Below are positions 51,670-60,958 of a stretch of DNA of 64,000 nt, one piece after another. Both the position numbers and the translations under genes were made by a program. Origin of the DNA: Chryseolinea soli. GTDB lineage: Bacteria > Bacteroidota > Bacteroidia > Cytophagales > Cyclobacteriaceae. Under the pieces are notes generated by a model that saw only the letters and a program-made list of their open reading frames with translations, did no database searches and was not told the DNA's origin. The DNA lies in the NCBI RefSeq assembly GCF_003589925.1, contig NZ_CP032382.1, positions 7,998,001 to 8,062,000 of the forward strand, written 5' to 3'. The first letter of the stretch is position 1, and each line of letters opens with the position of its first letter.

Positions 51670-54600
51670 TTATCGTGTCTGCGCGCTCACCGCGTTTGCA
51701 ACGAACTCCGAGGGTGTCATGCCGGTGTGATCCTTAAAAGTTTTGCTGAAATGTGAGACATTGCTGAATCCACAATCATAGGCCACCTGGCTTACCTGGG
51801 CGTCTTTGACGACCAGGTATTGCCTTGCCTTCTCCAACCGGAAGTTCCGGATAAATTCTCCTGTGGATTGATCGGTAATGGCCTTCAGTTTGCGATGCAG
51901 TTGCATCCGACTCAAGCCGATCTCGCGGTTAAACTCTTCGACGCCAAACCCCGCATCGGAAAACTTATGCTCAAGGATGGCCCCGATCTTTTGGAGAAAT
52001 GCCGCATCGACGGAATTTGCCGTGACAACCTCCGGGGGTGTGGTGTGTTCCGGGGTGCGATACAGCTTCCTCAATTTACGACGCTGTTCGATAAGGTTAT
52101 GAACCCGGATCTGCAGTTCCTGCACATCGAATGGTTTCACCAGGTAATCGTCCGCGCCTCGTCGCAGGCCATCCAGTTTGCTGGGCTGACCGGCCTTGGC
52201 GGTAAGCATCACTACGGGAATGTGGCTCGTGGCCAGCGTTTCTTTTAATTTTTCGCAGAAGGTTGTTCCATCCATCCGGGGCATCATCACGTCGGTAACG
52301 ACAAGGTCGGGAATAAACTCCTGGGCTTTTTCCCACGCCAGTAAGCCGTCTTGTGCTTCCATTATCCGATAGTCGGGTTTGAGCACGTTGCCTATAAAGG
52401 ATCGCATATCAGCGTTATCTTCTGCGATCAGGATCAATGGCAATTCGTCTTCGATGCTTGCTTCAGCGAGGGTGCTCTCTTCGGGATTTGTCATCGCGAA
52501 CGAGAAAGTGTTCAAGATCGTCTTTTCGTCGCGGGTCTGCAGGCAATCGTCGGATCCATAAGCATGGCGGTCTACGGGTAGGGTGAGCACGAATGTGCTG
52601 CCGGACCCTTCTTCGCTCGTTAGCTGCAGGGTGCCACGATGGACCTCGGCCAACTCCTTGGCAAGGGCCAGTCCAATGCCGGTGCCTTCCGTTGACCGGG
52701 TCTGCGAGTCGTCGACCCGGTAAAACCGATCGAAGATGAACGGAATGTGGTGCGCCGGTATGCCGATTCCATTGTCGCGCACACGAAGCGCGATCGCCGA
52801 TTCCTGTCGCGTGGCTTCCACCACAATGCGCCCTCCGTCGGGTGTGAACTTAAACGCGTTAGACACCAGGTTGTAAACGATCTTTTCAAGTTTATCGACA
52901 TCAATGAAACCGCTGCCGACCTCGTCGCTCACGATGACCTGGTAATCCATGCCGCGTTGATCGGCCTGCGACTGGAAGACGGAACAAAGCGTTCTGACGG
53001 TATGGTGGATGTCTTTTTCTTCTACCTGCAGCCTCATTTTGCCGGACTCGATGCGAGATAAGTCAAGCATCTGATTGATCAACATATGAAGACGCGTCGC
53101 ATGGCGATGCATCATGCGAATATCGTCTGTCCCTAAACCGGCATGCGGTTGCGAAAGACAATTTTGCAATGGACTTATGATCAACGTTAACGGTGTGCGA
53201 AATTCATGAGAGATGTTGGCAAAGAACCTGGATTTAGCGGCATCCAATTGTTTCAGCTTTTCCGCACTGCGTTGTTTGATCCTGTAACGGTTATACAGCA
53301 CGACGATCAGCAAAAGCGATAACAGGGCGACGCCGGCGAGGTAGATCCACCGCGAACGCTGTTGCTCCAACTGCAAGGTTTTAATTTCATTTTCGGCGTG
53401 AAGCGCGTTGATCTCGCCCTGTTTTTTTTCACTTTCATATTTCGCCTCCAACTCCTTGGCCGCCGTTTCGTTCCGAAGCGTTTCCAGGCTGTCGTTCAGC
53501 TCGGTGTAGCGTACGTAATTTTCGTGCGCCAGGCGATACTGTTTCTCTTGAGAATAGATTTCACTTTTACCCTTGTAGCCATCCATCACCAAAGACAACA
53601 AGCGTTTTTTTTGTGCAAAGAACATGGCCGAATCGAAATAGAGGACGGCCTTGTCGGGCTTGCCTAACTGAAAAAAGGCCTGTGCGCTGGCATTAAAATC
53701 GTAGGCCATGCCTACCGAATCTGGAATGGATCTTTTGATGCGGAGTGCCCGCGAATAATAGTCCAGCGCGTCGGTGAATTTTTCAAGTTCGAAATAAATG
53801 TTGCCGATGTTCGTATTCGTCTCGCCCATTTCGCGTCGTTCGCCCGATCGTTGATAGACGTCCAACGAGGCGTTGTAGTTTTTCAGGGCCTCGTCAAATC
53901 GTTTCTGTTTGCGATAGATCCGGCCGAGCAACCGGTTGGCATAGGCGATGGAGGAGGCTTTATTCAGTTTTTTGGCAATGTCAGCACACCGCAACGCATA
54001 GGTTTCCGCCTTGTCATAGTTCCCTAAAAGATATTGTATGTTGCCGATGTTGGAAAGACTTTGCGTGAGCCCATCGTCGTTGTGATACTTTTCAAAAATC
54101 TCCGTGGCCCGGATGTAATGCTGCGATGCAGCCTCAAAGTTATTTTCTTCCTTGGCCACATTTCCCAGCATGTTGTATACGAAGCCCGTGTTGACCTCAT
54201 CTTCCTTTTTTCGGACGAGCGAAAGACTTTTGTTTAACGTTGCCCGCGCCGAATCCAGTTCTTGCTGCCGGACATAAGCGATGCTAAGTTCCAGGTAGGC
54301 TTCGGATAAATGTGAAGACAGATCTTTAGCAATGCCGATACGGATGGCCTTGTTTAAAATTGCGCGCGCTTCCGGATAGCGGCTTGTCCGGGTGTGAAGT
54401 GACCCCAGGTGTATTAAACTCTCCATGATCGCCTGGCCATCCCTCGTTTGTTCGGCAAGTTTCAGAGCCCGCTCGCTGTACCCGATGGCGGCGATGGGGT
54501 CCGATATATCAGCAAGGCGGTGTGCGATTTTGATTTTGTCGGTTATCGCGGTGGCCTGTTCGAACGCCCGCTCGAGGCTGTCGACACGATGGGCCGTCTG

Positions 54601-54741
54601 CTGCCCGTAAGAAATTTTCCAGCAGAATATGAACAGGTATGCTGCCAGTACGAAAGCCTTGGTGTTTTGCCAATTCCTTGTGGAGCCGAAACTTCCAGGC
54701 CGTTCGAAATTGCACATGTCGCGAGAGGGGGTTTCAAGCAA
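51670..54741 (-). CDS. Hybrid sensor kinase with response regulator and AraC domain
   Basis: This is a 1023-residue hybrid two-component protein (an alternative ATG is at 54717). Order: signal (AFVLAAYLFIFCWKISYGQ), TPR repeats (about 60-440), one span (YLAGVALLSLLLIVVLYNRY), HisKA with FFANISHEFRTPLTLI, HATPase (VSNAFKFTPDG, GTGIGLALAKEL), a receiver domain with PDLVVTDVMMPRMDG (phospho-Asp), and a C-terminal AraC HTH (FNREIGLSRMQLHRKLKAI, SQVAYDCGFSNVSHFSKTFK). All parts of a phosphorelay are in one chain. The TPR input is unlike the propeller input of most Bacteroides HTCS proteins. No sugar-use locus is adjacent. Confidence 0.9.
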   Translation of the reverse strand: MLETPSRDMCNFERPGSFGSTRNWQNTKAFVLAAYLFIFCWKISYGQQTAHRVDSLERAFEQATAITDKIKIAHRLADISDPIAAIGYSERALKLAEQTRDGQAIMESLIHLGSLHTRTSRYPEARAILNKAIRIGIAKDLSSHLSEAYLELSIAYVRQQELDSARATLNKSLSLVRKKEDEVNTGFVYNMLGNVAKEENNFEAASQHYIRATEIFEKYHNDDGLTQSLSNIGNIQYLLGNYDKAETYALRCADIAKKLNKASSIAYANRLLGRIYRKQKRFDEALKNYNASLDVYQRSGERREMGETNTNIGNIYFELEKFTDALDYYSRALRIKRSIPDSVGMAYDFNASAQAFFQLGKPDKAVLYFDSAMFFAQKKRLLSLVMDGYKGKSEIYSQEKQYRLAHENYVRYTELNDSLETLRNETAAKELEAKYESEKKQGEINALHAENEIKTLQLEQQRSRWIYLAGVALLSLLLIVVLYNRYRIKQRSAEKLKQLDAAKSRFFANISHEFRTPLTLIISPLQNCLSQPHAGLGTDDIRMMHRHATRLHMLINQMLDLSRIESGKMRLQVEEKDIHHTVRTLCSVFQSQADQRGMDYQVIVSDEVGSGFIDVDKLEKIVYNLVSNAFKFTPDGGRIVVEATRQESAIALRVRDNGIGIPAHHIPFIFDRFYRVDDSQTRSTEGTGIGLALAKELAEVHRGTLQLTSEEGSGSTFVLTLPVDRHAYGSDDCLQTRDEKTILNTFSFAMTNPEESTLAEASIEDELPLILIAEDNADMRSFIGNVLKPDYRIMEAQDGLLAWEKAQEFIPDLVVTDVMMPRMDGTTFCEKLKETLATSHIPVVMLTAKAGQPSKLDGLRRGADDYLVKPFDVQELQIRVHNLIEQRRKLRKLYRTPEHTTPPEVVTANSVDAAFLQKIGAILEHKFSDAGFGVEEFNREIGLSRMQLHRKLKAITDQSTGEFIRNFRLEKARQYLVVKDAQVSQVAYDCGFSNVSHFSKTFKDHTGMTPSEFVANAVSAQTR

Positions 54742-54756
54742 TTTAAAACTATTTTT

Positions 54757-55176
54757 TCAAGTTATTGATCTCGCTGACGATCCGGTCGCTCGACTCGACC
54801 GGGTTGTTGAATGGATTTCCCCTCATTACCACCCGTTACAAATCCAGCTTGCGCGAGGCCCATCCAAGCGTAGATCACAAGCGACAGTAGGTGGTCCAAA
54901 GGGCTCCACGTCAACAAAATCGAAATTGTCCAAATACGAAAAAAGACATTCGTTTTCAGTTAAGTAAAAAAGTGTCAATCGCAGCAATAGCTAGAATACA
55001 CAGAATTAGCAGAACAACTGCTCAGAAATTCGTTTCAAAATTGAAATATATTGACAACTGCGAACAGTCATGGCACATTGTGAATTTTCAATATCGGATA
55101 TATACAGCGACGACTAGCCGTCGACACGGCATTGGAGGAATTCAATCATTTATTTGACTTCCGAGGGTTGACTTAA
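54757..55176 (+). pseudogene. Possible decayed transposase
   Basis: From about 54757 one frame reads FFQVIDLADDPVARLDRVVEWISPHYHP, then LARGPSKRR and ATVGG. The spacing of W, P-x-Y and the basic GPSKR part is like the start of IS5/IS1182-type transposases (L-D-x-x-V-W, P-Y, GRPS). Near 54965-55060 another frame has VSIAAIARIHRISRTTAQKFVSKLK, a helix-turn-helix of the kind seen in transposases. Near 55120-55176 a third frame has VDTALEEFNHLFDFRGLT and a stop. Each piece is short and the family link is weak, so this is a tentative call. Confidence 0.3.
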
Positions 55177-55589
55177 GGCTAGACCGAATATAATAGAATC
55201 AACCACACGTTCCAGAAACGCGGCTGTTCAAAAGGTCCGGCTAATATGAATCTCAAATTCCAGGGGGCTTTGAAATGAGGTGACGCTTGCATGTCGCTAA
55301 CGGCGCGTCAGGAGGGTCAAGGAATTTGTTACCCGAATGTAACATAGGAGCAGAAGTAAGGCAAGGCCAGAATGAAAAAAGAATAGCGATGTATCGGTTT
55401 TAATCCAATTTTAAGCGGCTTTCAACGATTTGTGCCAAGCACAGCGTTCCATTATCCTTTAGGCTTGACGTTGTATCGTAAAATTGTAATAGCCAAAACC
55501 GTTAAACGATGCTTTCCAAGCAATTTACTACGTCGTTGACGAATTCCTCGTTGTTAGTGACATTATTCAATGAGCGCCAATGTTTCCTA

Positions 55590-55619
55590 CTAAAAAAACC
55601 ACAACGCCTAGGAGTGGTT
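55590..55619 (-). terminator. Orphan minus-strand terminator
   Basis: On minus, AACCAC (55619 to 55614) pairs with GTGGTT (55602 to 55597), followed by a T run down to 55592. No minus-strand gene lies upstream of it before tRNA-Cys at 58287. Confidence 0.5.
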
Positions 55620-55658
55620 ATTGGAAATTAGATACACGTTCTCTACATTGGAACCAGA

Positions 55659-55707
55659 AGCCCATCTATGCCGACTCCTAAAAGGACCGGCAAAGGTGGG
55701 CTTTTTT
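55659..55707 (+). terminator. Orphan plus-strand intrinsic terminator
   Basis: A long interrupted stem: AGCCCA (55659) with TGGGCT (55697-55702), TGCCG with CGGCA, and TCCT with AGGA around an AAA loop. A T run follows directly (to 55707). No plus-strand gene lies upstream nearer than 51659, so it may end a small unannotated RNA starting in 55180-55650. Confidence 0.6.
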
Positions 55708-55827
55708 CTATTGTCTGATCGGTTCAAGCCATGCTGACCTATTGCTTCTAAAGAGCGGTATGTTACATGTATGTCCTGAATTTTTCTTTCAATCTACTAT
55801 CACAAGTCAGCCTAACCCTCAAAAAGA

Positions 55828-57087
55828 ATGAAACCCTCTAAAAACCTTCGTCATCTATCAAGAATCTACCTCACACTATCGATCATTTCAGTCTTCGTAA
55901 TATTTTTCAAAGCTCCTTCTCAAAGTGAAGAAAGCGCTTACAACTTCATTATGCTCCTCCAACGATACATTCTCATCAGCGATGACATGGGGAGCTTTAG
56001 AAAAGAGGCTCAAGATAATGGAACCTCCATCATTGAAGCAACATTTCCTTCGCAAGCTGCACTTAAAACGCAGATCACTGATGGTAAAACTTTTGACGTG
56101 TACATTGAAGAGGATGGTGGTACGATTGAATACGGAGATGCTATGTCTCCACCATCCGGTTTCATTAGCTTGCCAATACTGATGGCTGCATTTAAACATA
56201 ACAATTTGCGTACTCTTGGCCAACTCATATCTGAAGAAGGAAAAGACGACGGTACAATCTCGTTTCCCGACTACGATCAGTTGAATAAACTGATTAACAC
56301 TGAATTCAAGGGGACGGCAAACAAGTACAATAGCGCCAGAGTATTCATCAATGTTCTGGATAAAATTTCCGTAACGCAAAGTCTAGATGAAAGGATGGAC
56401 AAGACGAAATCTTTTCGGGTTAAGTATAAAGTCGACTTCTACACCGATCCCCTGTCGTTTCTCAAAAAGGAAGCATCTAAGTCGTCCGGTGAGAAAAAAG
56501 CCGAAATCAATTTTATACATAAGCCGATACCGGAAACTTCATTTGCTGATTACGTTGACTACGTTAATGAACGTCAGCACTACACAGGCACATCGTTTGA
56601 ATCTATCGCCAATGGCCTCCAAGCAAACGAGAATGGCATCGCAAAAGTTGGCGATCTGGAAATTATTCAGGCGGGTTTGTTATCAGCCCCTCGCGAAAGC
56701 GACGAAAGTAGTTCTGTGAACGTTGGCATCTTTGACATCACCTACTCTGTATTCTATGTGTTGTTTCCAATACTAGTGATTGCCATTCTACTTATTATAA
56801 ACTACTATGTTAATCTTGCGCTTAGGGCAATTAAAAGCGGGGATCAGACTTCCGCAACAGCTGTCAAGGCAGAAGTAGTCGATAAAATGCTTCCCTTTAA
56901 GTCGGATGGAAAATTTCATAAGCTGTTCTTTTATTTAATTTTCCTGCTAGTCCCGCTAATCGCCTTGCTAACAACGTTGATTGTTAAGTATGAGAAGTTT
57001 TCTATTCTTTCAATAATTCTCTACCCGTTAGCGATTACCCTCGTTCTTTTATTCACCATTAGATTGAACAAGCAGCTTCTAAACTAA
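55828..57087 (+). CDS. Unknown membrane protein, first gene of a protease pair
   Basis: This is a 419-residue protein. One N-terminal span (about 13-30, IYLTLSIISVFVIFFKA), a 270-residue extracytoplasmic or lumen-facing part without a family match, then spans at about 308-333 (FYVLFPILVIAILLIINYYV), 370-393 and 396-415. The soluble part is charged and mixed alpha/beta (FPSQAALKTQITDGKTFDVYIEEDGG, FSARVFINVLDKI-like). It is followed after 20 bases by a trypsin-like protease gene. The pair looks like a two-gene module; function unknown. Codon use looks more AT-rich than in the neighbouring genes, which suggests transfer. Confidence 0.65.
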   Translation: MKPSKNLRHLSRIYLTLSIISVFVIFFKAPSQSEESAYNFIMLLQRYILISDDMGSFRKEAQDNGTSIIEATFPSQAALKTQITDGKTFDVYIEEDGGTIEYGDAMSPPSGFISLPILMAAFKHNNLRTLGQLISEEGKDDGTISFPDYDQLNKLINTEFKGTANKYNSARVFINVLDKISVTQSLDERMDKTKSFRVKYKVDFYTDPLSFLKKEASKSSGEKKAEINFIHKPIPETSFADYVDYVNERQHYTGTSFESIANGLQANENGIAKVGDLEIIQAGLLSAPRESDESSSVNVGIFDITYSVFYVLFPILVIAILLIINYYVNLALRAIKSGDQTSATAVKAEVVDKMLPFKSDGKFHKLFFYLIFLLVPLIALLTTLIVKYEKFSILSIILYPLAITLVLLFTIRLNKQLLN

Positions 57088-57107
57088 GCGCGTTGACGCT
57101 GATCCGG

Positions 57108-57866
57108 ATGGACGTGATTAGTCTCATTGTAAAGTCTTCTCAGCATATACTGATGTGCAGACCTTCAGATATGGTTCCGAAGGAATTCGGAAGTGGTTGT
57201 ATTGTCAGTTATAGAAATCGCATGTTCCTTTTATCTGTAGCCCATGTCACAGATCATGAGCTCTCCACTTGCATCGAACTTGGTCTTCCGCCCAAGGATC
57301 TTCAATCTCCCTTATACTCCGTCGGTTCTATGCGCTATTTCGATGCGTATTACCTTCCGACCGATTTGAAAGATGTGGAGATTAAAGAAATTGAAGACTT
57401 CAATCTCATATTTGACGAGACATTAGATATTACCTTTTGCGAACTAAAAACGATTCCTCCGATCCTCCAGCCCGCCTGGGACTTTGGTGCGTTTAAAATT
57501 GAAGGGGGAAGCAAGGCGGTTCTTAACCTCAATGATGCGGGCGTTCCTGATGCAAGCCTCGTTCATGGTTTCTGTGGAAGGATACGGCACGACTTACGCG
57601 ATATTCGTTTGATCAGTCGGCCTACTCTACATCTCGACTTGAAGTTTCAGGGGACATTCGGCCGGTTTCATCTTTTTTCAAGTCCAAAAGTAATCACTGA
57701 CGTGGATGACTACCGGGGCTGTAGTGGTGCTCCTATCCTGGATGAAACCGGTAAACTGGTGGGACTTGTTCAATCGGTAGTAAGTAACACAACTTCGGTG
57801 TATGCTTTTTCAATCGATGAATGCAGAAGGCTTATCGACATCGCCATTGCCACCAATATGTTATGA
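57108..57866 (+). CDS. Cytoplasmic trypsin-like serine protease
   Basis: From the ATG at 57108 (MDVISLIVKSSQHILMC) it has 252 residues; a TTG at 57093 is less likely. No signal or span is seen. The chymotrypsin-fold triad fits H46 (LLSVAHVTDH), D107 (ETLDITFCEL) and S206 (YRGCSGAPILDETGKLVGLV). GCSGAP is the usual GxSGxP loop. Such signal-less trypsin domains occur as effectors in several bacterial defence systems. Here the partner is the membrane protein upstream. Substrate and trigger are unknown. Confidence 0.78.
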   Translation: MDVISLIVKSSQHILMCRPSDMVPKEFGSGCIVSYRNRMFLLSVAHVTDHELSTCIELGLPPKDLQSPLYSVGSMRYFDAYYLPTDLKDVEIKEIEDFNLIFDETLDITFCELKTIPPILQPAWDFGAFKIEGGSKAVLNLNDAGVPDASLVHGFCGRIRHDLRDIRLISRPTLHLDLKFQGTFGRFHLFSSPKVITDVDDYRGCSGAPILDETGKLVGLVQSVVSNTTSVYAFSIDECRRLIDIAIATNML

Positions 57867-58246
57867 TACCAATTGAAAAATCGCGCTCATGACCTTTTCT
57901 TCACATATCAGGCAACGGTACTTAACGTTCGGTGATATCGAATATGCGGGCATTACGCGCATAGCAGATTGCGTCGAATTCACCCTTTGAAATTTCTACC
58001 ATCCTATTTCGGTTTTTGTTTTTTTGTCGAGCTGAAGTTCTGCCTGTTGTCAACCTTAAAAAAACAAACCGTTTCAAAGCCATTAACGTAAACTATGGCT
58101 CTATTTCATAATGGATTTGTCAGTTTACAATTCCAAGCAACCAAGCACACCATTATAGCATAGTCGAACCAGTTTCGTATGGCTGCTCGTACTTTCTTGA
58201 CGATTCAACCACAAGGCTATGATATGAGCTAAAACTTCCCGAAAAT
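57867..58246. other. Gap without a gene
   Basis: About 380 AT-rich bases between the protease gene and tRNA-Cys. I see no gene, repeat or tRNA-end duplicate that would mark an integration site. Confidence 0.4.
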
Positions 58247-58282
58247 AAAAAAGCCCGCAAATCTAGTTGATTTACGAGCTTT
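58247..58282 (-). terminator. Terminator of tRNA-Cys
   Basis: On minus, AGCTCGTAAATC pairs with GATTTGCGGGCT (one G-T and one other mismatch) across AACTA. A T run follows at 58252 to 58247. It begins 4 bases after the tRNA. Confidence 0.7.
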
Positions 58283-58286
58283 AAGA

Positions 58287-58356
58287 GGTCTCGAGCGGAT
58301 TCGAACCGCTGTAGAAGCTTTTGCAGAGCTCTGCCTAGCCACTCGGCCACGAGACC
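58287..58356 (-). tRNA. tRNA-Cys (GCA)
   Basis: This 70-base tRNA has acceptor arms GGTCTCG / CGAGACC, T-arm AGCGG-TTCGAAT-CCGCT, and anticodon loop CTGCAAA with anticodon GCA at 58324 to 58322. CCA is not encoded. It stands between the island-like stretch and rpsA. Confidence 0.96.
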
Positions 58357-58449
58357 AATTTAACCGCTTTTCCTATCGGTCGGCATAGCCGCCCGTTCGT
58401 CCAAACAGTGTGCAAAACTAAAAAAAACGGGGGTTATTGCAACGTCCCT

Positions 58450-58483
58450 AAAAAAAGAAAGGTGGCCAAGGCGGCCACCTTTC
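58450..58483 (-). terminator. rpsA terminator
   Basis: On minus, AAAGGTGGCC pairs exactly with GGCCACCTTT across a 5-base loop, followed by C and a T run (to 58450). It begins 17 bases after the rpsA stop. Confidence 0.85.
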
Positions 58484-58499
58484 CGTTCTTTCAAGCTGC

Positions 58500-60500
58500 T
58501 TATTCGGCTTTGGGTTCGCCGCTGCCGCCGCTCATTTTCTCTTTCAACGCGCTCAACGCTTCCAGGTCACCCAACGTGGATTTCTCCGACTGTTGGTTGA
58601 TCGACTGGATCGTGTTGCCCTTTGCGGGAGCCGGTTTTTTCTTGCCTGCTGTGGCGCTCGGTTTTTCTTCCTCGCCCGACCAAACAGCCTTGTGCGAAAG
58701 CACGATGCGGCGGTCGTCTTTGGAGAATTCAAGCACTTTGAAGTCCAGCGATTCGCCAACTTCCGTTTTGGAGTTGTCTTCTTTCGCCAGGTTCTTGGCA
58801 GCGCAGAAGCCTTCAATGCCATAAGGCAATTCCAGCACGGCTCCTTTGTCGTTCTTGCTGATGATGGTACACTTGTGAACGCTGCCGATCGTGAAGATCG
58901 TTTCGAACGTATCCCAAGGGTTTTCTTCCATATGTTTGTGGCTCAGGGCCAGTCTGCGGTTGGCCGCATCCAGCTCCAGCACTTGTACTTCCATCGTCTC
59001 GCCTACCTTCACAAACTCCGAAGGGTGTTTGATCTTCTTGGTCCAGCTCAAGTCGCTCACGTGCACCAGGCCGTCGATACCTTCTTCCAGCTCGATGAAC
59101 AAGCCGAAGTTGGTCAGGTTGCGCACGATGCCTTTGTGCTTGGTGCCTACAGCGTATTTGCTCAATACGTCTTGGCGTGTCCAAGGATCTTCGGTCAGTT
59201 GCTTGATGCCGAGCGACATCTTGCGCTCGTCGCGATCCAGGGTCAGCACAACGGCTTCCACTTCGTCGCCCACTTTCATGAAATCTTGCGGGTTGCGCAG
59301 GTGTTGCGACCAGCTCATTTCGCTCACGTGGATCAAACCTTCCACGCCGGGTTGCAGTTCGAGGAATGCGCCATAGTCGGCCACGTTCACGATCTTGCCT
59401 TTCACTTTCGATCCTACCTGGATCTCGGCGGGCAGTGCATCCCAAGGGTGAGGCGTCAGTTGCTTCATGCCCAAAGAGATTCGCTTCTTGTCGCCATCGA
59501 AATCCAATACCACCACCTTAACGGTTTGGTCAAGCTTGAGCACTTCTTCCGGATGGTTGATACGGCCCCAGCTGATATCGGTAATGTGCAGCAATCCGTC
59601 CACACCACCCAAGTCGATGAATACACCGAAGTTGGTCATGTTCTTGATCACGCCTTCCAATACTTGTCCTTTTTCCAGGTTGGTCAGGATCACCGCTTTT
59701 TGTTGCTCGAGATCTTTCTCGATCAGCACTTTGTGCGATACGACTACGTTGTCGTTGGTGTAGTTGATCTTCACCACTTTCACCTCGATCGACTTGTTCA
59801 CATAGATATCGAAATCGCGGATAGGCTTCACGTCGATTTGCGAACCGGGCAAGAACGCCTCGATACCAAACACGTCCACGATCAAACCACCTTTCGTTCT
59901 GCGTTTCACGAAGCCTTCGATCACCTCGTCTTTGTCCAGCGCAGTCTGCACATATTCCCAGCCTTTCACCAGCTTCGCCTTGCGGCGGCTCAGCACGAGT
60001 TGGCCCATGGCATCTTCCCGTTCTTCGATGAACAGGTCGACGGCATCACCAATCTTCAGGTTGGTCATTTCTTTGAATTCCGCCAGGGGCACGAGGCCGT
60101 CCGACTTGAAACCGATATTGAGGATCACGTCGCGGTCGTTAATGCCCACCACAACGCCTTTCACTACTTCACCACTGTTCACAGACGTCACGGTGCCGGA
60201 GTACATTTTCTCCATTTCTGCACGCTTGTCTTTGCTGTAACCTTCGCCGAAACCTTTAGAGTCGAACGCATCGAAGTCAAATTCACCGGGAATTTGTTTT
60301 TCGTACTTCGCCTTCTTCAGTTCCGAAACGGGGATAGCTTCCGTAGAGATCTCTTCTTTGCCTGCCGACTTGATCTCGGCCAACGGATCATCTTCGTCGA
60401 TCTCGATTTTTTCGCCTTTAGCCTTCTTCACAGGGCCTTTAGCTTCAGGGCTTTCCACCGTTTTACGGGGTCTTTCGCCTGGTTTTGAAATTTTAGCCAT
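58500..60500 (-). CDS. rpsA: 30S ribosomal protein S1
   Basis: This is a 666-residue protein with six S1 RNA-binding domains from about residue 100 to 620. Each has the cold-shock-like barrel with phrases such as GMVTSVNSGEVV-like, GGVDGLLHITDISWGRINHPEEVLKLDQTV, VEGLIHVSEMSWSQHLRNPQDFMKVGDEV and IDGLVHVSDLSWTKKIKHPSEFVKVGE. The N-terminal 95 residues are charged and the C-terminal tail (KKPAPAKGN...) is basic and disordered, as in other Bacteroidota. It helps mRNA bind the 30S subunit, which matters where Shine-Dalgarno sites are weak. Confidence 0.96.
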   Translation of the reverse strand: MAKISKPGERPRKTVESPEAKGPVKKAKGEKIEIDEDDPLAEIKSAGKEEISTEAIPVSELKKAKYEKQIPGEFDFDAFDSKGFGEGYSKDKRAEMEKMYSGTVTSVNSGEVVKGVVVGINDRDVILNIGFKSDGLVPLAEFKEMTNLKIGDAVDLFIEEREDAMGQLVLSRRKAKLVKGWEYVQTALDKDEVIEGFVKRRTKGGLIVDVFGIEAFLPGSQIDVKPIRDFDIYVNKSIEVKVVKINYTNDNVVVSHKVLIEKDLEQQKAVILTNLEKGQVLEGVIKNMTNFGVFIDLGGVDGLLHITDISWGRINHPEEVLKLDQTVKVVVLDFDGDKKRISLGMKQLTPHPWDALPAEIQVGSKVKGKIVNVADYGAFLELQPGVEGLIHVSEMSWSQHLRNPQDFMKVGDEVEAVVLTLDRDERKMSLGIKQLTEDPWTRQDVLSKYAVGTKHKGIVRNLTNFGLFIELEEGIDGLVHVSDLSWTKKIKHPSEFVKVGETMEVQVLELDAANRRLALSHKHMEENPWDTFETIFTIGSVHKCTIISKNDKGAVLELPYGIEGFCAAKNLAKEDNSKTEVGESLDFKVLEFSKDDRRIVLSHKAVWSGEEEKPSATAGKKKPAPAKGNTIQSINQQSEKSTLGDLEALSALKEKMSGGSGEPKAE

Positions 60501-60615
60501 AATAAAAATTCACCCTTCTATACATGCCCCGGGCGGGTAAACCGCGGCACTTTTGGTTATACATACTGTCCATCCCAACCGGGAAGGCTCAGCCCAGCCC
60601 ATTCGAGCGGGGTCG

Positions 60616-60623
60616 CAAAGGTA
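60616..60623 (-). promoter_or_regulatory. Probable -7 box of rpsA
   Basis: On minus it reads TACCTTTG, an exact fit to TAnnTTTG, 116 bases before the rpsA start. The -33 TTTG is not clear. Confidence 0.45.
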
Positions 60624-60899
60624 GTAAAAATCCAGCAATTTTCAGTCATAGAACTCATCAACTGGGATGATTTCCCTCTTTTCAACCCCTTGGCGGCCCC
60701 CTCGGAAACCTCGGGCCGGGCTATCCGTTCCAAGTCCACCCTACCCTTACCCCATCCATTCCAAGACCCCGATACCCATTTGTTGGTGTCCCACCAACAA
60801 ATCACTCTCCCCTTCCCGCTGCAGTCCAGGCCGGTCCCCGAAAAAGAGCCCTTCGCGCCTAACTTGCACCTCTACGGTGAAAAATCACAGACCCACCCC

Positions 60900-60931
60900 A
60901 AAAAGCAAAAGCCCTCAAACGAGGGCCTGCT
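60900..60931 (-). terminator. tolC-gene terminator
   Basis: On minus, GC-AGG-CCCTC pairs with GAGGGC-TTT-TGC around GTTT (60930 to 60905), then a T run. It starts 28 bases past the TolC-family stop. Confidence 0.75.
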
Positions 60932-60958
60932 TCAAAAATTCCCAATATCAATTCTGGC

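Larger units (their letters stand above)
54742..55827. other. 1.1-kb gene-poor stretch with possible transposase debris and orphan terminators
   Basis: Gene-poor and AT-richer than its surroundings. Short protein-like pieces in different frames occur at about 54760-54920 and 54960-55180, described separately. An inverted repeat TGTTAC-N6-GTAACA sits at 55327-55344, a minus-strand terminator at 55590-55619 and a plus-strand one at 55659-55707. No intact gene is seen. Confidence 0.5.
60501..60958. other. Gap with rpsA promoter and tolC terminator
   Basis: About 460 bases between two minus-strand genes. It holds the probable rpsA -7 box at 60616-60623 and the tolC terminator at 60900-60931. The GC-rich middle (60660-60880) has no gene I can support. 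Confidence 0.5.

Noticed and set aside
54629-54967. 112-codon plus-strand frame starting inside the hybrid sensor gene
   Set aside because: The first part is a shadow of the sensor gene; only the part after 54757 looks protein-like and is reported as possible transposase debris.
58287-58356. tRNA-Cys as an integration site with a duplicated 3' end
   Set aside because: No second copy of the tRNA end was found in the window, so attL/attR cannot be supported.
58593-60488. Long plus-strand open frame of 631 codons opposite rpsA
   Set aside because: It is the antisense shadow of S1; the composition (very many His, Val and Phe) has no protein-like pattern, and the rpsA frame is certain.
60557-60805. 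82-codon minus-strand frame upstream of rpsA
   Set aside because: It runs across the probable rpsA promoter and is rich in rare patterns; likely non-coding.
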